Shown here: in pieces, positions 1-5,989 of the stretch
Position numbering within the stretch: the first letter of the stretch is position 1
How the letters are laid out: every line of letters begins with the position of its first letter
Assembly (NCBI GenBank): GCA_937973575.1
Contig: CALJKH010000096.1
Location: 1-5,990 of the forward strand
Direction: 5' to 3'
Origin: an uncultured Solirubrobacterales bacterium
Lineage (GTDB): Bacteria > Actinomycetota > Thermoleophilia > Solirubrobacterales > Solirubrobacteraceae
DNA: 5,990 bases
Translations under genes and position numbers: made by a program
Notes under the pieces: model-generated
Told to the model about the DNA's origin: nothing
The model's input: the letters and a program-made list of their open reading frames with translations, nothing else
Database searches by the model: none

Positions 1-1
1 A

Positions 2-1630
2 GCTTTCGTTAGCTGGACTGGCGAGGCACTCGACACGAAGATCCCGCTTCTTCGTTCAATGAGCGCACTGTCAGACAGCGCAGTCAAGGCTCTTCACCTT
101 CTTGGTGATGAGGATGTTGAGCGCGTCTACACGACGGTTGGCCCGGAGCAGGAGTACTTCCTGATCGACGAGCAGTACTACTTCGAGCGCCCTGACCTCA
201 TCAACACTGGCCGCACTCTGTTTGGTGCCAAGCCACCTAAGGGTCATGAGCTTGACGACCATTACTTCGGCTCAATTCCAGAGCGTGTACTTGCGTACAT
301 GATGGAAGTGGAGCGCGAGCTTGCGAAGCTCGGCGTGCCGATCAAGACCCGTCACAACGAGGTTGCCCCAGCCCAGTACGAAATTGCTCCGATCTTCGAG
401 TCGAGCAATGTTGGTGCTGACCATCAGCAGCTGACCATGCAGGTGTTGCAGAACGTGGCCCGCAAGTACGGCCTTGTCTGCCTCATCCATGAGAAGCCAT
501 TCGCTGGCGTTAATGGCAGCGGCAAGCACAACAACTGGTCAATGGGCACTGACACAGGTGAGAACCTGCTCAACCCAGGTGCAACACCACAGGACAACCT
601 TCAGTTCCTGTTCTTCTGCACCGCAGTGATCCAGGCTGTCAACAAGCACCAGGGCCTCCTCCGTTCGGCAGCAGCATCAGCCGGTCAGGACCACCGCCTT
701 GGCGCCAATGAGGCACCACCAGCGATCATCTCGATCTTCCTTGGTGGAGAGCTTGAGAAGGTCTTCAACGCGATCCAGACCGGCAAGGCAACACGCAGCA
801 AGCCAGGTTCATTCCTTGGCCTTGGCGTGGATGTTCTGCCACCACTGGCTCTCGATGGTGGCGACCGTAACCGGACCTCACCGTTTGCCTTCACCGGCAA
901 CAAGTTCGAGTTCCGCGCACTCGGCTCAAACCAGTCGGTCAGCTTTGTCAACACAGTGCTCAACACTGTTGTTGCTGAGGCGATTGACGACCTTGCAGCC
1001 AAGCTCGCCAAGAACCTCAAGACCAAGAAGAAGGTTGAGGCAGCCCTGCTGCCAGTCCTTAAGGCCAGCCTTAAGGAGAACAACCGTGTCCTCTTCGGTG
1101 GCGACGGTTACTCAGAGGCTTGGCACAACGAGGCAGCCAAGCGTGGCCTGAAGAACCTCAAGACAACGCCGGACGCGCTGCCAGAGATGGTTGCCGCCAG
1201 CACTGTTAAGGCGTTCGCTAAGTACAAGGTCCTCAACAAGGTTGAGCTTGAGAGCCGCTACGAGGTTGCCACTGAGCAATACATCACCAACCTCAACATC
1301 GAGGGTGAGACAGCAGCTGGCATTGCCCGCACGCAGATCCTCCCCGCCGCAGTCCGTCACCTTGCCGAGCTTCGCATGGCAGAGGTTGAGGAGCTTGTGG
1401 TTGAGACAGAGGCACTTGTGGACGACCTCGTCAAGGCAATTAAGGGCCTTGAGAAGGCAAACGCCAGCCACCCAGAGTCAGGCACGACCATTGCGCACGC
1501 CAAGTACATGCGCGACAAGGTGATCCCGGCCATGGCAGAGGTGCGTTATGTCGCAGACCAGCTCGAAGGCATCGTCGCCGACGACCTGTGGCCACTGCCC
1601 AAGTACCAGGAGATGCTGTTCGTCAAGTAG
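2..1630 (+). CDS. glnN: Glutamine synthetase type III, C-terminal part (5' end missing)
   Basis: Catalyses ATP-dependent condensation of glutamate and ammonia to glutamine, the entry step of nitrogen assimilation in the cytoplasm; type III enzymes form large oligomers of subunits of roughly 700-730 residues. The open frame runs to the left edge without a stop, and the first residues (AFVSWTGEALD, positions 2-34) are typical internal GSIII sequence. The ATG at 59 is therefore an internal methionine, and about 180 N-terminal residues are missing. Of 542 visible residues, diagnostic motifs are VGPEQEYFLID (from 137; acidic metal/substrate residues), KPFAGVNGSGKHNNWSM (from 494; the NGSG nucleotide/glutamate loop), LGANEAPPAIISIFLG (about 700-745) and the NRTSPFAFTGNKFEFRALGSNQ region (about 871-936). 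The rest, to TAG at 1628, is the helical C-terminal region of the family. All lysine codons I read are AAG, and CCA dominates for proline, suggesting high expression. The family assignment is very secure. Confidence 0.97.
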   Translation, partial: AFVSWTGEALDTKIPLLRSMSALSDSAVKALHLLGDEDVERVYTTVGPEQEYFLIDEQYYFERPDLINTGRTLFGAKPPKGHELDDHYFGSIPERVLAYMMEVERELAKLGVPIKTRHNEVAPAQYEIAPIFESSNVGADHQQLTMQVLQNVARKYGLVCLIHEKPFAGVNGSGKHNNWSMGTDTGENLLNPGATPQDNLQFLFFCTAVIQAVNKHQGLLRSAAASAGQDHRLGANEAPPAIISIFLGGELEKVFNAIQTGKATRSKPGSFLGLGVDVLPPLALDGGDRNRTSPFAFTGNKFEFRALGSNQSVSFVNTVLNTVVAEAIDDLAAKLAKNLKTKKKVEAALLPVLKASLKENNRVLFGGDGYSEAWHNEAAKRGLKNLKTTPDALPEMVAASTVKAFAKYKVLNKVELESRYEVATEQYITNLNIEGETAAGIARTQILPAAVRHLAELRMAEVEELVVETEALVDDLVKAIKGLEKANASHPESGTTIAHAKYMRDKVIPAMAEVRYVADQLEGIVADDLWPLPKYQEMLFVK

Positions 1631-1657
1631 TCCTGGCTCACAAGCCGTTGCAGTACC

Positions 1658-1690
1658 CCGGGGCGGTCCATGTGACCGCCCCGGTCTTTT
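1658..1690 (+). terminator. Intrinsic terminator of the glutamine synthetase gene
   Basis: A perfect 11-bp GC-rich stem (1658-1668 with 1674-1684, arm CCGGGGCGGTC) closes a 5-nt loop and is followed by TCTTTTCT. It begins 28 nt after the glnN stop codon, the expected place for a Rho-independent terminator. Seen directly; only its efficiency is inferred. Confidence 0.93.
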
Positions 1691-1865
1691 CTAAGACCAT
1701 GAACAAATACTCAATAAAGGCCCCAACCTCGACAAGAAACTGCAGAGATCCATTAACAATTCTGCGCAGCCGGCACACGCTCACAAGCGAGAGACTTAGC
1801 CTCAAGATGTGTCCCAGCAAACCCCAAGTCAGAACCTTCAGGCCTGCTACTCTCACGCCATTACT
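1691..1865. other. Unassigned spacer between two terminators
   Basis: This 175-bp stretch lies between the glnN terminator and a second intrinsic terminator. It is more AT-rich at its left end (1691-1765). I see no convincing coding frame. An open frame on the minus strand here runs through the glnN terminator hairpin and matches nothing I recognise. There is no tRNA: a 7-nt arm at 1784-1790 can pair with six of seven bases near 1851-1857, but the T-loop and D-loop consensus is absent. It may hold a small RNA that ends at the second terminator, or only regulatory or leader sequence for the downstream NYN gene. Confidence 0.4.
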
Positions 1866-1907
1866 CCCCGCCGTCCGGCCCCAGCCGCACTGGCGGGGTT
1901 TTTCTTT
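1866..1907 (+). terminator. Second intrinsic terminator, directly before the NYN gene
   Basis: CCCCGCC (1866-1872) pairs with GGCGGGG (1892-1898), with a G-U pair adding to the stem. Inside it, CGGC (1876-1879) pairs with GCCG (1884-1887) around a CCCA loop. A T-rich tract (TTTTTCTTT, 1899-1907) follows immediately. The fold and tract are typical of a strong Rho-independent terminator on the plus strand. It is unusual because glnN already has its own terminator 200 bp upstream and the next start codon lies only 8 nt beyond the tract. It could therefore end an unannotated transcript or act as an attenuator for the NYN gene. Confidence 0.85.
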
Positions 1908-1915
1908 AGCTTGGT

Positions 1916-2545
1916 ATGAGCGAGCCGGCGACCAAATGCCGTATCGCTGTATTCATTGATTGGCAGAACGCATACCGAGCCGCCCGTGATGCCTTCGGGA
2001 TGAACCAGCTTCCCGGGCGCTTCGGTAACTTCAGTCCGTACAGGCTGGGCGCTCATCTCACTAGCGCTCATCCCAACGAGTCACGCAGCCAGCTAGTTCT
2101 GGTTGAGATCCACAGAGGCCTCCCTTCCTCCAAGCAGAACCGCATAGGGAACGCCGCCAATCGCCGGCAAGCCGAGGCTTGGGTTCGCGAGGGCCCCGAG
2201 GTCATCACGCCAAAGCTTCGCCCACTGCGATACCAAGTGAGGAGTGCTCAAGGCGCCACGGCAATAGAGAAAGGCGTTGACGTTCAGCTCGCTCTTTCTG
2301 CTGTCGGACATGTCGTGCAGGGCAGCTGTGATCGGGCAATTATCTTCTCCCATGACAGCGACCTGCTCCCCGCAGTTGAAACAATCCGCGCGTTGAGAAC
2401 TGCGAACCATGTGCAGACTGCCTCATGGGCAAGCCCAACCTTCCGAAAGCGCATTCCACCAGTCTCCGGCGTGTTCAACCACTTCGTCAACCAGTCGGCC
2501 TTTCGCGTCCTCGAGGACAGCAACGACTACGCGAGACGCGGCTAA
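1916..2545 (+). CDS. NYN domain protein (LabA/DUF88-like, PIN-fold putative ribonuclease)
   Basis: A 209-residue protein of the NYN family, a PIN-like fold whose clustered acidic residues bind metal and are thought to cleave RNA; no specific substrate can be inferred. Visible motifs are RIAVFIDWQNAY (residues 9-20, first catalytic Asp at 15 and the following Asn at 18), EKGVDVQLAL (118-127, Asp122) and IIFSHDSDLLPAVE (142-155, Asp147 and Asp149). These fall at the positions expected for an intact NYN active site. From memory, the overall plan, including the C-terminal FNHFVNQSAFRVLEDSNDY segment (187-205), resembles stand-alone NYN proteins common in actinobacteria. The start is well fixed: an in-frame TAG lies at 1907, and no other usual start codon precedes the first motif. 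No Shine-Dalgarno sequence is present, and a terminator hairpin ends 8 nt upstream. Lysine codons mix AAA and AAG, unlike glnN. The family call is strong; the biological role is unknown. Confidence 0.9.
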   Translation: MSEPATKCRIAVFIDWQNAYRAARDAFGMNQLPGRFGNFSPYRLGAHLTSAHPNESRSQLVLVEIHRGLPSSKQNRIGNAANRRQAEAWVREGPEVITPKLRPLRYQVRSAQGATAIEKGVDVQLALSAVGHVVQGSCDRAIIFSHDSDLLPAVETIRALRTANHVQTASWASPTFRKRIPPVSGVFNHFVNQSAFRVLEDSNDYARRG

Positions 2546-2552
2546 CGCTCCA

Positions 2553-3056
2553 TTAACCGCAGGCCTTCTCCACGCCCCTCGCGAGCTGGGCAACAGCGGC
2601 GCCGTCAATCCCGCTGATCGTCTTCTTAAACGCTGGGATTTGCTGGGCGCGGGCTAGCTGCCCGGACTTGGTGAAGATCGCAGCTTGGTTTGAAAGCTTG
2701 CTGCTAAGCGCCGCCAGGCTCAGCTTGCACGCGCCACCTGCCGAGGCAGCAACACCGTCAATGTAGGCGGAGAGGTCGCGCACATGGCCGGCGGCGTCGT
2801 CCATCACGCGCGCCACACAGGTCGTGCGCTGCTGGGTGTCGCCACCTTGGCGTGCACAGGCCCTGATTCCCGTATTGGAGCCTGCCAACCCGACCCCGAA
2901 GGTCTTCACCCGCGCAGTCAAGGCGTTGACTTGGCTTGTGCTGAGTTTGTCATTTGACGTGCCACAGCCGACTCCAGCAACAGCGACCAATGCCAACAGC
3001 GCCACGGCAACCCACCGTTTCGGCTGGGTGCGACTCCGTGGCGTTTCGCTAGGCAC
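2553..3056 (-). CDS. Small putative lipoprotein or exported protein, function unknown
   Basis: I do not recognise the family. The 167-residue product has a classic export signal: a basic N-region (residues 1-14), a hydrophobic core (15-30, WVAVALLALVAVAGVG) and Cys31 at the end, followed by GTSND. The lipobox AGVGC is imperfect because the -3 position is Gly rather than Leu/Val/Ile; Cys31 may still be lipidated, but an ordinary signal peptide is possible. The mature part is mainly helical and Ala/Ser-rich, with four more cysteines (67, 80, 110, 166), an even number compatible with two disulfides outside the membrane. The start is GTG at 3056, with a purine-rich GGGGAGAGAG about 9 nt upstream as a loose ribosome binding site; no earlier-placed internal start keeps the signal peptide. 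It is convergent with the NYN gene (7 bp between stop codons) and divergent from the membrane-protein gene. That the gene is real is likely; its function is open. Confidence 0.78.
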   Translation of the reverse strand: MPSETPRSRTQPKRWVAVALLALVAVAGVGCGTSNDKLSTSQVNALTARVKTFGVGLAGSNTGIRACARQGGDTQQRTTCVARVMDDAAGHVRDLSAYIDGVAASAGGACKLSLAALSSKLSNQAAIFTKSGQLARAQQIPAFKKTISGIDGAAVAQLARGVEKACG

Positions 3057-3150
3057 GCCCCCACTCTCTCCCCTATTGGCGGCTCGTCAACCCAAATGTC
3101 GGTGGCGCAGCCAAGCGTTGTCAGCCGCGTCCGGTGGAAGAATCACGAAT
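3057..3150. promoter_or_regulatory. Divergent intergenic region with both upstream signals
   Basis: This 94-bp gap separates two divergently read genes and must carry the start signals of both unless they are read from farther away. On the minus strand, TTGACG (3085-3090) is a good -35-like hexamer, but no convincing -10 element sits at 16-18 bp. On the plus strand no clear hexamer pair is visible. I cannot assign exact promoters. Confidence 0.4.
3136..3140 (+). promoter_or_regulatory. Ribosome binding site fixing the start of the membrane-protein gene
   Basis: GGAAG ends 10 nt before ATG at 3151. The same frame is open back to 2824, but that extension lies antisense to the lipoprotein gene and encodes no membrane-protein-like sequence. 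This site and the abrupt change to hydrophobic coding after 3151 support the shorter start. Confidence 0.6.
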
Positions 3151-3639
3151 ATGACTAGAGAAGACACACGCATCTCAGCCGTTCTGATGTTCGCCACCTA
3201 CGCAGTTGGAACTGCTGGCGTCGCAATCGGATTGAGCACCGTCAACAACGACCCGCCCACACTCACCCTTGCCTGCCTGCTCGCAGTTGGCGGCGGCGGC
3301 TTCCTGTCGTGGATTCGCCACTCGATCTTCCACCGCTCTGACGCGATCCGCATGGGTTGGGACATGGGCGCAAAGAACAGCTTCCAGATCGAGGTGGGGC
3401 TCGCAAACCTTGCTTGGTCAGTTCTTGCATTCCTTGCGGTGATCCTCGACTGGGGAATCGTTGCTGAGGCAGCGTCGATGCTCGTGTTTGGCTTCTACCT
3501 CGCAAGCGTTGCTCTGATGGTCGTCTTCGGCCCACGGGATGAACACGCCCGCAGGGCTTGGGGGCCAATCCTTGGCATGGCGATCTTCGCCACGCTCCTG
3601 ATTGTTGTTGGCATCCAAGGGATGAACGCCGGGACCTAG
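3151..3639 (+). CDS. Small integral membrane protein, resembles DUF6790-type proteins
   Basis: A 162-residue protein with about five hydrophobic segments, at roughly residues 9-29, 37-55, 83-100, 104-127 and 138-156, so an inner-membrane protein. The segment SDAIRMGWDMGAKNSFQIEVGLANLAWSVLA (63-93) contains the pattern FQxEVGLANL, which I associate with uncharacterised membrane proteins annotated as DUF6790; the match is from memory and moderate. That family has no established function that I can name. The start at 3151 is chosen because a GGAAG site precedes it and the reading frame upstream overlaps the opposite-strand lipoprotein gene without coding character. It ends at TAG 3637-3639, 14 bp from the stop of the convergent transporter gene, with no obvious terminator between. 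The two flanking genes face the other way, so it is probably transcribed alone. Confidence 0.83.
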   Translation: MTREDTRISAVLMFATYAVGTAGVAIGLSTVNNDPPTLTLACLLAVGGGGFLSWIRHSIFHRSDAIRMGWDMGAKNSFQIEVGLANLAWSVLAFLAVILDWGIVAEAASMLVFGFYLASVALMVVFGPRDEHARRAWGPILGMAIFATLLIVVGIQGMNAGT

Positions 3640-3653
3640 AGGCGGCTGCGGCG

Positions 3654-4916
3654 CTAGGCGGCCACAGCAGGCCGCGACGCCCGGCGCAGTGATGCAAGTG
3701 CGACTAGCGCCATACCCGCAGCGCCCACGAAAATTGCTGCTTCAACCGACACACGGTTGATCAGGAATCCCCACATCATCACCCCAACCGGCGAGGCCAG
3801 CGTGGACACAAACTGGGATGCCTGCAGAAGGTTCGTTGTGTCTTCCTCCGGCCCACTGGCTGATACGGCACCAATGTTGAGGGCCCGTGCTGCGTAGCGA
3901 AGGCCACCAAAGCTAAGGCCGATGAAGCACCAGGCGAGCAGCTCAGGCCGCTTGCTGATCAGCGCTGACACAACTCCGTAAGCAACCAACACCGCTGCTG
4001 CTGCAAGTGCAGCGATTGAAGCTGCTGCAATCTGCGGCCGGTTGTCTCTGGACAGCCTCTCCACAAGCCACGGGCTGGATAGTTGGCCAAAGGCCATCGC
4101 CGCAACGATTACCCCCGCGCCTGGCAGCAGTGGGGTTTGGCGAAGCGCGTCAACGATTGGGACGATCAAGCTAGCCATTGGCGCTGCAAACAATGCGATG
4201 CCACAGCGCAACATGGTCGCGCGGCGCAGCTCGTCGTTGTTGCTCAGGCGCTCGCGCATCTCGGGGAACGCGCGCTTCTTCGCCTTCGGCGTCTTCGGCT
4301 TAGCTGCCGGCCTGACTCTCAGCAAGACCACGATGAACGGAATGCCAAAGATCCCCTTCAACACAATCCCAAAGCCGGGGTGCGAGTCGTTGAGGATGAT
4401 TCCGCCGAGTGCTGAGCCAATCGCCCAAGCAATGCCTGAGATGACTGACATGCGGGCGTAAGCGCCTGCCATGTCCTTACCGGCGATGTAAGCCTTCGAG
4501 AAGATCGGCGCAAGCACCCCTGACAGCCCACCGGTAAAGCCAAAGATCGGGGCGAAGCACAGCAGCACTGCGAAGCCCGGCACGCCAGCCAAGATCAACG
4601 CGCCACAGATAACCCACGTGGTCGAGCCAAGGGTGACGACCAGCCGGTAAGTCCTCTCAATCCCAAACCGGGCGGAAATCTTGGCGGTTTGCGGAACGGT
4701 GAACGCAGCCGCAACCATCACAAGAGTGAGGTAGGTGCTGGTGTAGATAGCACCCTTCGTTACACCACCAGCATTGGTGCAGATGCCGGCAGCATCAAGC
4801 GTTCCAATCGCGAGGCCACCGGTTACAGATGCGATACCAAAGAGGTAGAGCATGCCCGCACGGCCTATTGGCTCGGAGTGACTATCAGTGCCCTTGTCGC
4901 CCCTGCGTCTAAACAT
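3654..4916 (-). CDS. MFS-type transporter, substrate unknown
   Basis: A 420-residue polytopic inner-membrane protein with about twelve hydrophobic segments in two halves of six (roughly 22-200 and 235-410). The halves are joined by a strongly basic cytoplasmic loop (about 201-235, rich in Lys/Arg/Pro: KPKTPKAKKR). This length, symmetry and central loop are those of the major facilitator superfamily, which moves small solutes, often using proton gradients. Gly-rich helix 4 (FGFTGGLSGVLAPIF, 125-139) and the loop after helix 8 (VERLSRDNRP, 285-294) fit an MFS plan. No residue pattern identifies the substrate; an efflux role is possible but unsupported. ATG at 4916 has no clear ribosome binding site. 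A later ATG at residue 22 would remove only the charged N-terminal tail. The kelch gene lies upstream on the same strand, 92 bp away, but a strong hairpin in the gap argues against simple co-transcription. The stop codon TAG is at 3654-3656. Confidence 0.88.
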   Translation of the reverse strand: MFRRRGDKGTDSHSEPIGRAGMLYLFGIASVTGGLAIGTLDAAGICTNAGGVTKGAIYTSTYLTLVMVAAAFTVPQTAKISARFGIERTYRLVVTLGSTTWVICGALILAGVPGFAVLLCFAPIFGFTGGLSGVLAPIFSKAYIAGKDMAGAYARMSVISGIAWAIGSALGGIILNDSHPGFGIVLKGIFGIPFIVVLLRVRPAAKPKTPKAKKRAFPEMRERLSNNDELRRATMLRCGIALFAAPMASLIVPIVDALRQTPLLPGAGVIVAAMAFGQLSSPWLVERLSRDNRPQIAAASIAALAAAAVLVAYGVVSALISKRPELLAWCFIGLSFGGLRYAARALNIGAVSASGPEEDTTNLLQASQFVSTLASPVGVMMWGFLINRVSVEAAIFVGAAGMALVALASLRRASRPAVAA

Positions 4917-4923
4917 GGCAGCA

Positions 4924-4934
4924 GTGTTTCACAC
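4924..4934. promoter_or_regulatory. Short inverted repeat just upstream of the transporter start
   Basis: GTGT-TTC-ACAC is an 11-bp dyad whose nearest end lies 7 nt from the transporter ATG. Its position would suit a repressor operator, but arms of 4 bp are short enough to occur by chance, and no known regulator is implied. Confidence 0.15.
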
Positions 4935-4958
4935 GGGGTTTGGGGCGTGGCCGACGAT

Positions 4959-5006
4959 CAACGCTAGTCACGGGCTGCGCAGTCGCAGCCCGTCCACCAA
5001 GCGTTG
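4959..5006 (-). terminator. Strong two-part hairpin between kelch and transporter genes
   Basis: An inner perfect 10-bp stem (4970-4979 with 4984-4993, arm ACGGGCTGCG, loop CAGT) sits inside an outer 7-bp stem (4959-4965 with 5000-5006, CAACGCT/AGCGTTG). Unpaired bases separate the two stems. It starts 2 bp beyond the kelch stop codon on the minus strand, the position of a transcript end. No T-tract follows on the minus strand and none is seen on the plus strand, so it may act as a U-less terminator or as an RNA 3'-end stabiliser. Confidence 0.55.
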
Positions 5007-5008
5007 TC

Positions 5009-5955
5009 CTAAAGCTTGATCTCCTTCACATTCGCCGCGCCCAAGCCACCAGCATTACTTGGCGTAACTGAGAAGGCCCACTTGCCCTTGCCTGCTGCAA
5101 GCGTGCAAACGGCCTTGGCGCCCTTGACCTTGCATCGGCCAGCCTTGGTCTTGCGGCCAAGCGTCGCTGTCAGCTTGTAAGTCACACCGCTGACAGTGGA
5201 GACTGTTGCCGTTACGACGCGCTTCTTCTTGTTCAAAGTCCACTTGACAGCTGGCTTCCCAGGCTTGGCTGGCGTTGGCGTGTAGAGCTCTGCGCTCGTC
5301 AACCGAAGTGCTCCGTTCGAGTTTGCTCCGCCTGCGACTAGGACTTTTCCGTTCGGGAGAAGCGCTGAGGTTGCGTCCGATCGGGCAGTGGAGAGGCTTC
5401 CAGTGGCAGCAAACAGGCCTGTGGTCGGGTTGTATATCTCCGCGCTCGCCAACTCCTCTGCGCCGGTTCCCCCCGCGATCAGAACTTTCCCGCTGGGGAG
5501 AAGCATTGAAGTCGAGCCGAAGCGGCCAGTGGCAAGGCTTCCAGTGACTGTGAACTTGCCCGTGGCCGGGTTATAGAGCTCCGCGCTCGCCAACTGCAGT
5601 GATTCCAGTGGCCTTGTTCCTCCTGCTATCAGGACCTGCCCGTTTGCCAGCGACGTTGCGGTCGCTATTTGGCGCGCACTATTGAGGCTCCCTGTTGGCG
5701 TGAACAGGCCTGTGGCCGGGTCATAGATCTCTGCGCTTGCCAATTCTCCCTTACCGGCGGCCCCACCTGCAATTAGGACCTTCCCGTTCGGCAAGAGAGT
5801 TGAGGTTGCCTCCCTGCGGGCCTGGGCGAGACTGCCAGTAACTGTGAACACGCCGGTGCCCGGGTCATAGAGCTCCGCGCTCGCCAAGTCACCCGCGAAG
5901 GAGTCACCGCCGGCTATCAGGACCTTGCCGTTGCGCAGGAGTGTTGCAGTCGCAT
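5009..5955 (-). CDS. Kelch-repeat (galactose-oxidase-like propeller) protein, C-terminal part
   Basis: The visible 315 residues carry five consecutive kelch-type units of 47-50 residues (last one shorter). Each reads approximately TxxLLPNGKVLIAGG, a variable spacer, LASAELYDPxTGxFTxTGSL and an AR end. The GG pair and the Tyr plus aromatic pattern are those of beta-propeller blades in kelch and galactose-oxidase-like proteins, which usually mediate binding, often outside the cell. A propeller normally has six or seven blades, so more of them and probably a signal peptide lie in the missing N-terminus. After the last blade a Pro/Lys linker leads to a basic beta-rich tail of about 75 residues with two close cysteines (CKVKGAKAVC) and a SNAGGLGAA ending, recalling fibronectin III-like or Ig-like modules. 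The stop codon is at 5009-5011. The first genuine codon is at 5951-5953; all residues before it come from adapter. An extracellular binding role is inferred; no catalytic residues are identifiable. Confidence 0.9.
5276..5953 (-). repeat. Tandem coding repeats for five kelch blades
   Basis: Units read on the minus strand lie at about 5953-5810 (48 codons), 5809-5666 (48), 5665-5516 (50), 5515-5375 (47) and 5374-5276 (33, lacking the blade's final part). Similarity is clear at the DNA level, for example repeated versions of AACGGGAAGGTCCT and of GCCGGGTCATAGA (plus-strand view). Units differ at many third positions, so this is an old expansion, not a recent exact duplication. Length differences fall in the loop after the GG pair. 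Confidence 0.85.
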
Positions 5956-5989
5956 AGATCGGAAGAGCACACGTCTGAACTCCAGTCAC
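5956..5989. other. Illumina TruSeq adapter sequence (non-biological)
   Basis: The contig ends with 34 bases that match the standard TruSeq read-1 adapter, beginning AGATCGGAAGAGC and ending TCCAGTCAC, with one further base (5990) that may be the first base after the common adapter part. Translated on the minus strand it gives MTGVQTCALPI, the well-known adapter-derived peptide found at protein ends in contaminated assemblies. The genomic sequence ends at 5955; the bases after it should be trimmed. Confidence 0.98.

Noticed and set aside
59..61. ATG at 59 as the start of glutamine synthetase
   Set aside because: The frame is open to the left edge and the upstream residues are conserved GSIII sequence, so this is an internal Met.
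685..1151. Long overlapping open frames on both strands inside the glutamine synthetase gene
   Set aside because: They are by-products of the strong codon bias of glnN; their translations are Ser/Arg/Leu-rich with no recognisable domain.
1638..1856. 72-codon hydrophobic open frame on the minus strand
   Set aside because: It runs through the glnN terminator hairpin, starts with GTG without a ribosome binding site, and resembles no family I know.
1784..1860. Possible tRNA ending in CCA near 1860
   Set aside because: A six-of-seven acceptor-like pairing exists over about 76 nt, but no T-loop, D-loop or anticodon arm consensus can be found.
2824..3150. N-terminal extension of the membrane protein in the same open frame
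   Set aside because: It is antisense to the lipoprotein gene, lacks membrane-protein character, and a good ribosome binding site precedes ATG 3151.
3658..3675. GCGGCC/GGCCGC hairpin at the end of the transporter gene as a terminator for the convergent pair
   Set aside because: The stem is only 6 bp, lies inside the transporter coding sequence, and has no T-tract on either side.
3111..5008. Twelve-base repeat CCAAGCGTTGTC at 3111-3122 and 4997-5008
   Set aside because: A shared 12-mer is expected about once or twice by chance in 6 kb on two strands; the flanks do not match.
5275..5576. Open frames on the plus strand opposite the kelch repeats
   Set aside because: They are antisense shadows of the repeat units and show the same periodicity without any independent coding signal.
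5954..5989. Apparent N-terminus of the kelch protein with a GTG start
   Set aside because: It is translated adapter sequence, not a genuine start; the gene is truncated at 5955.
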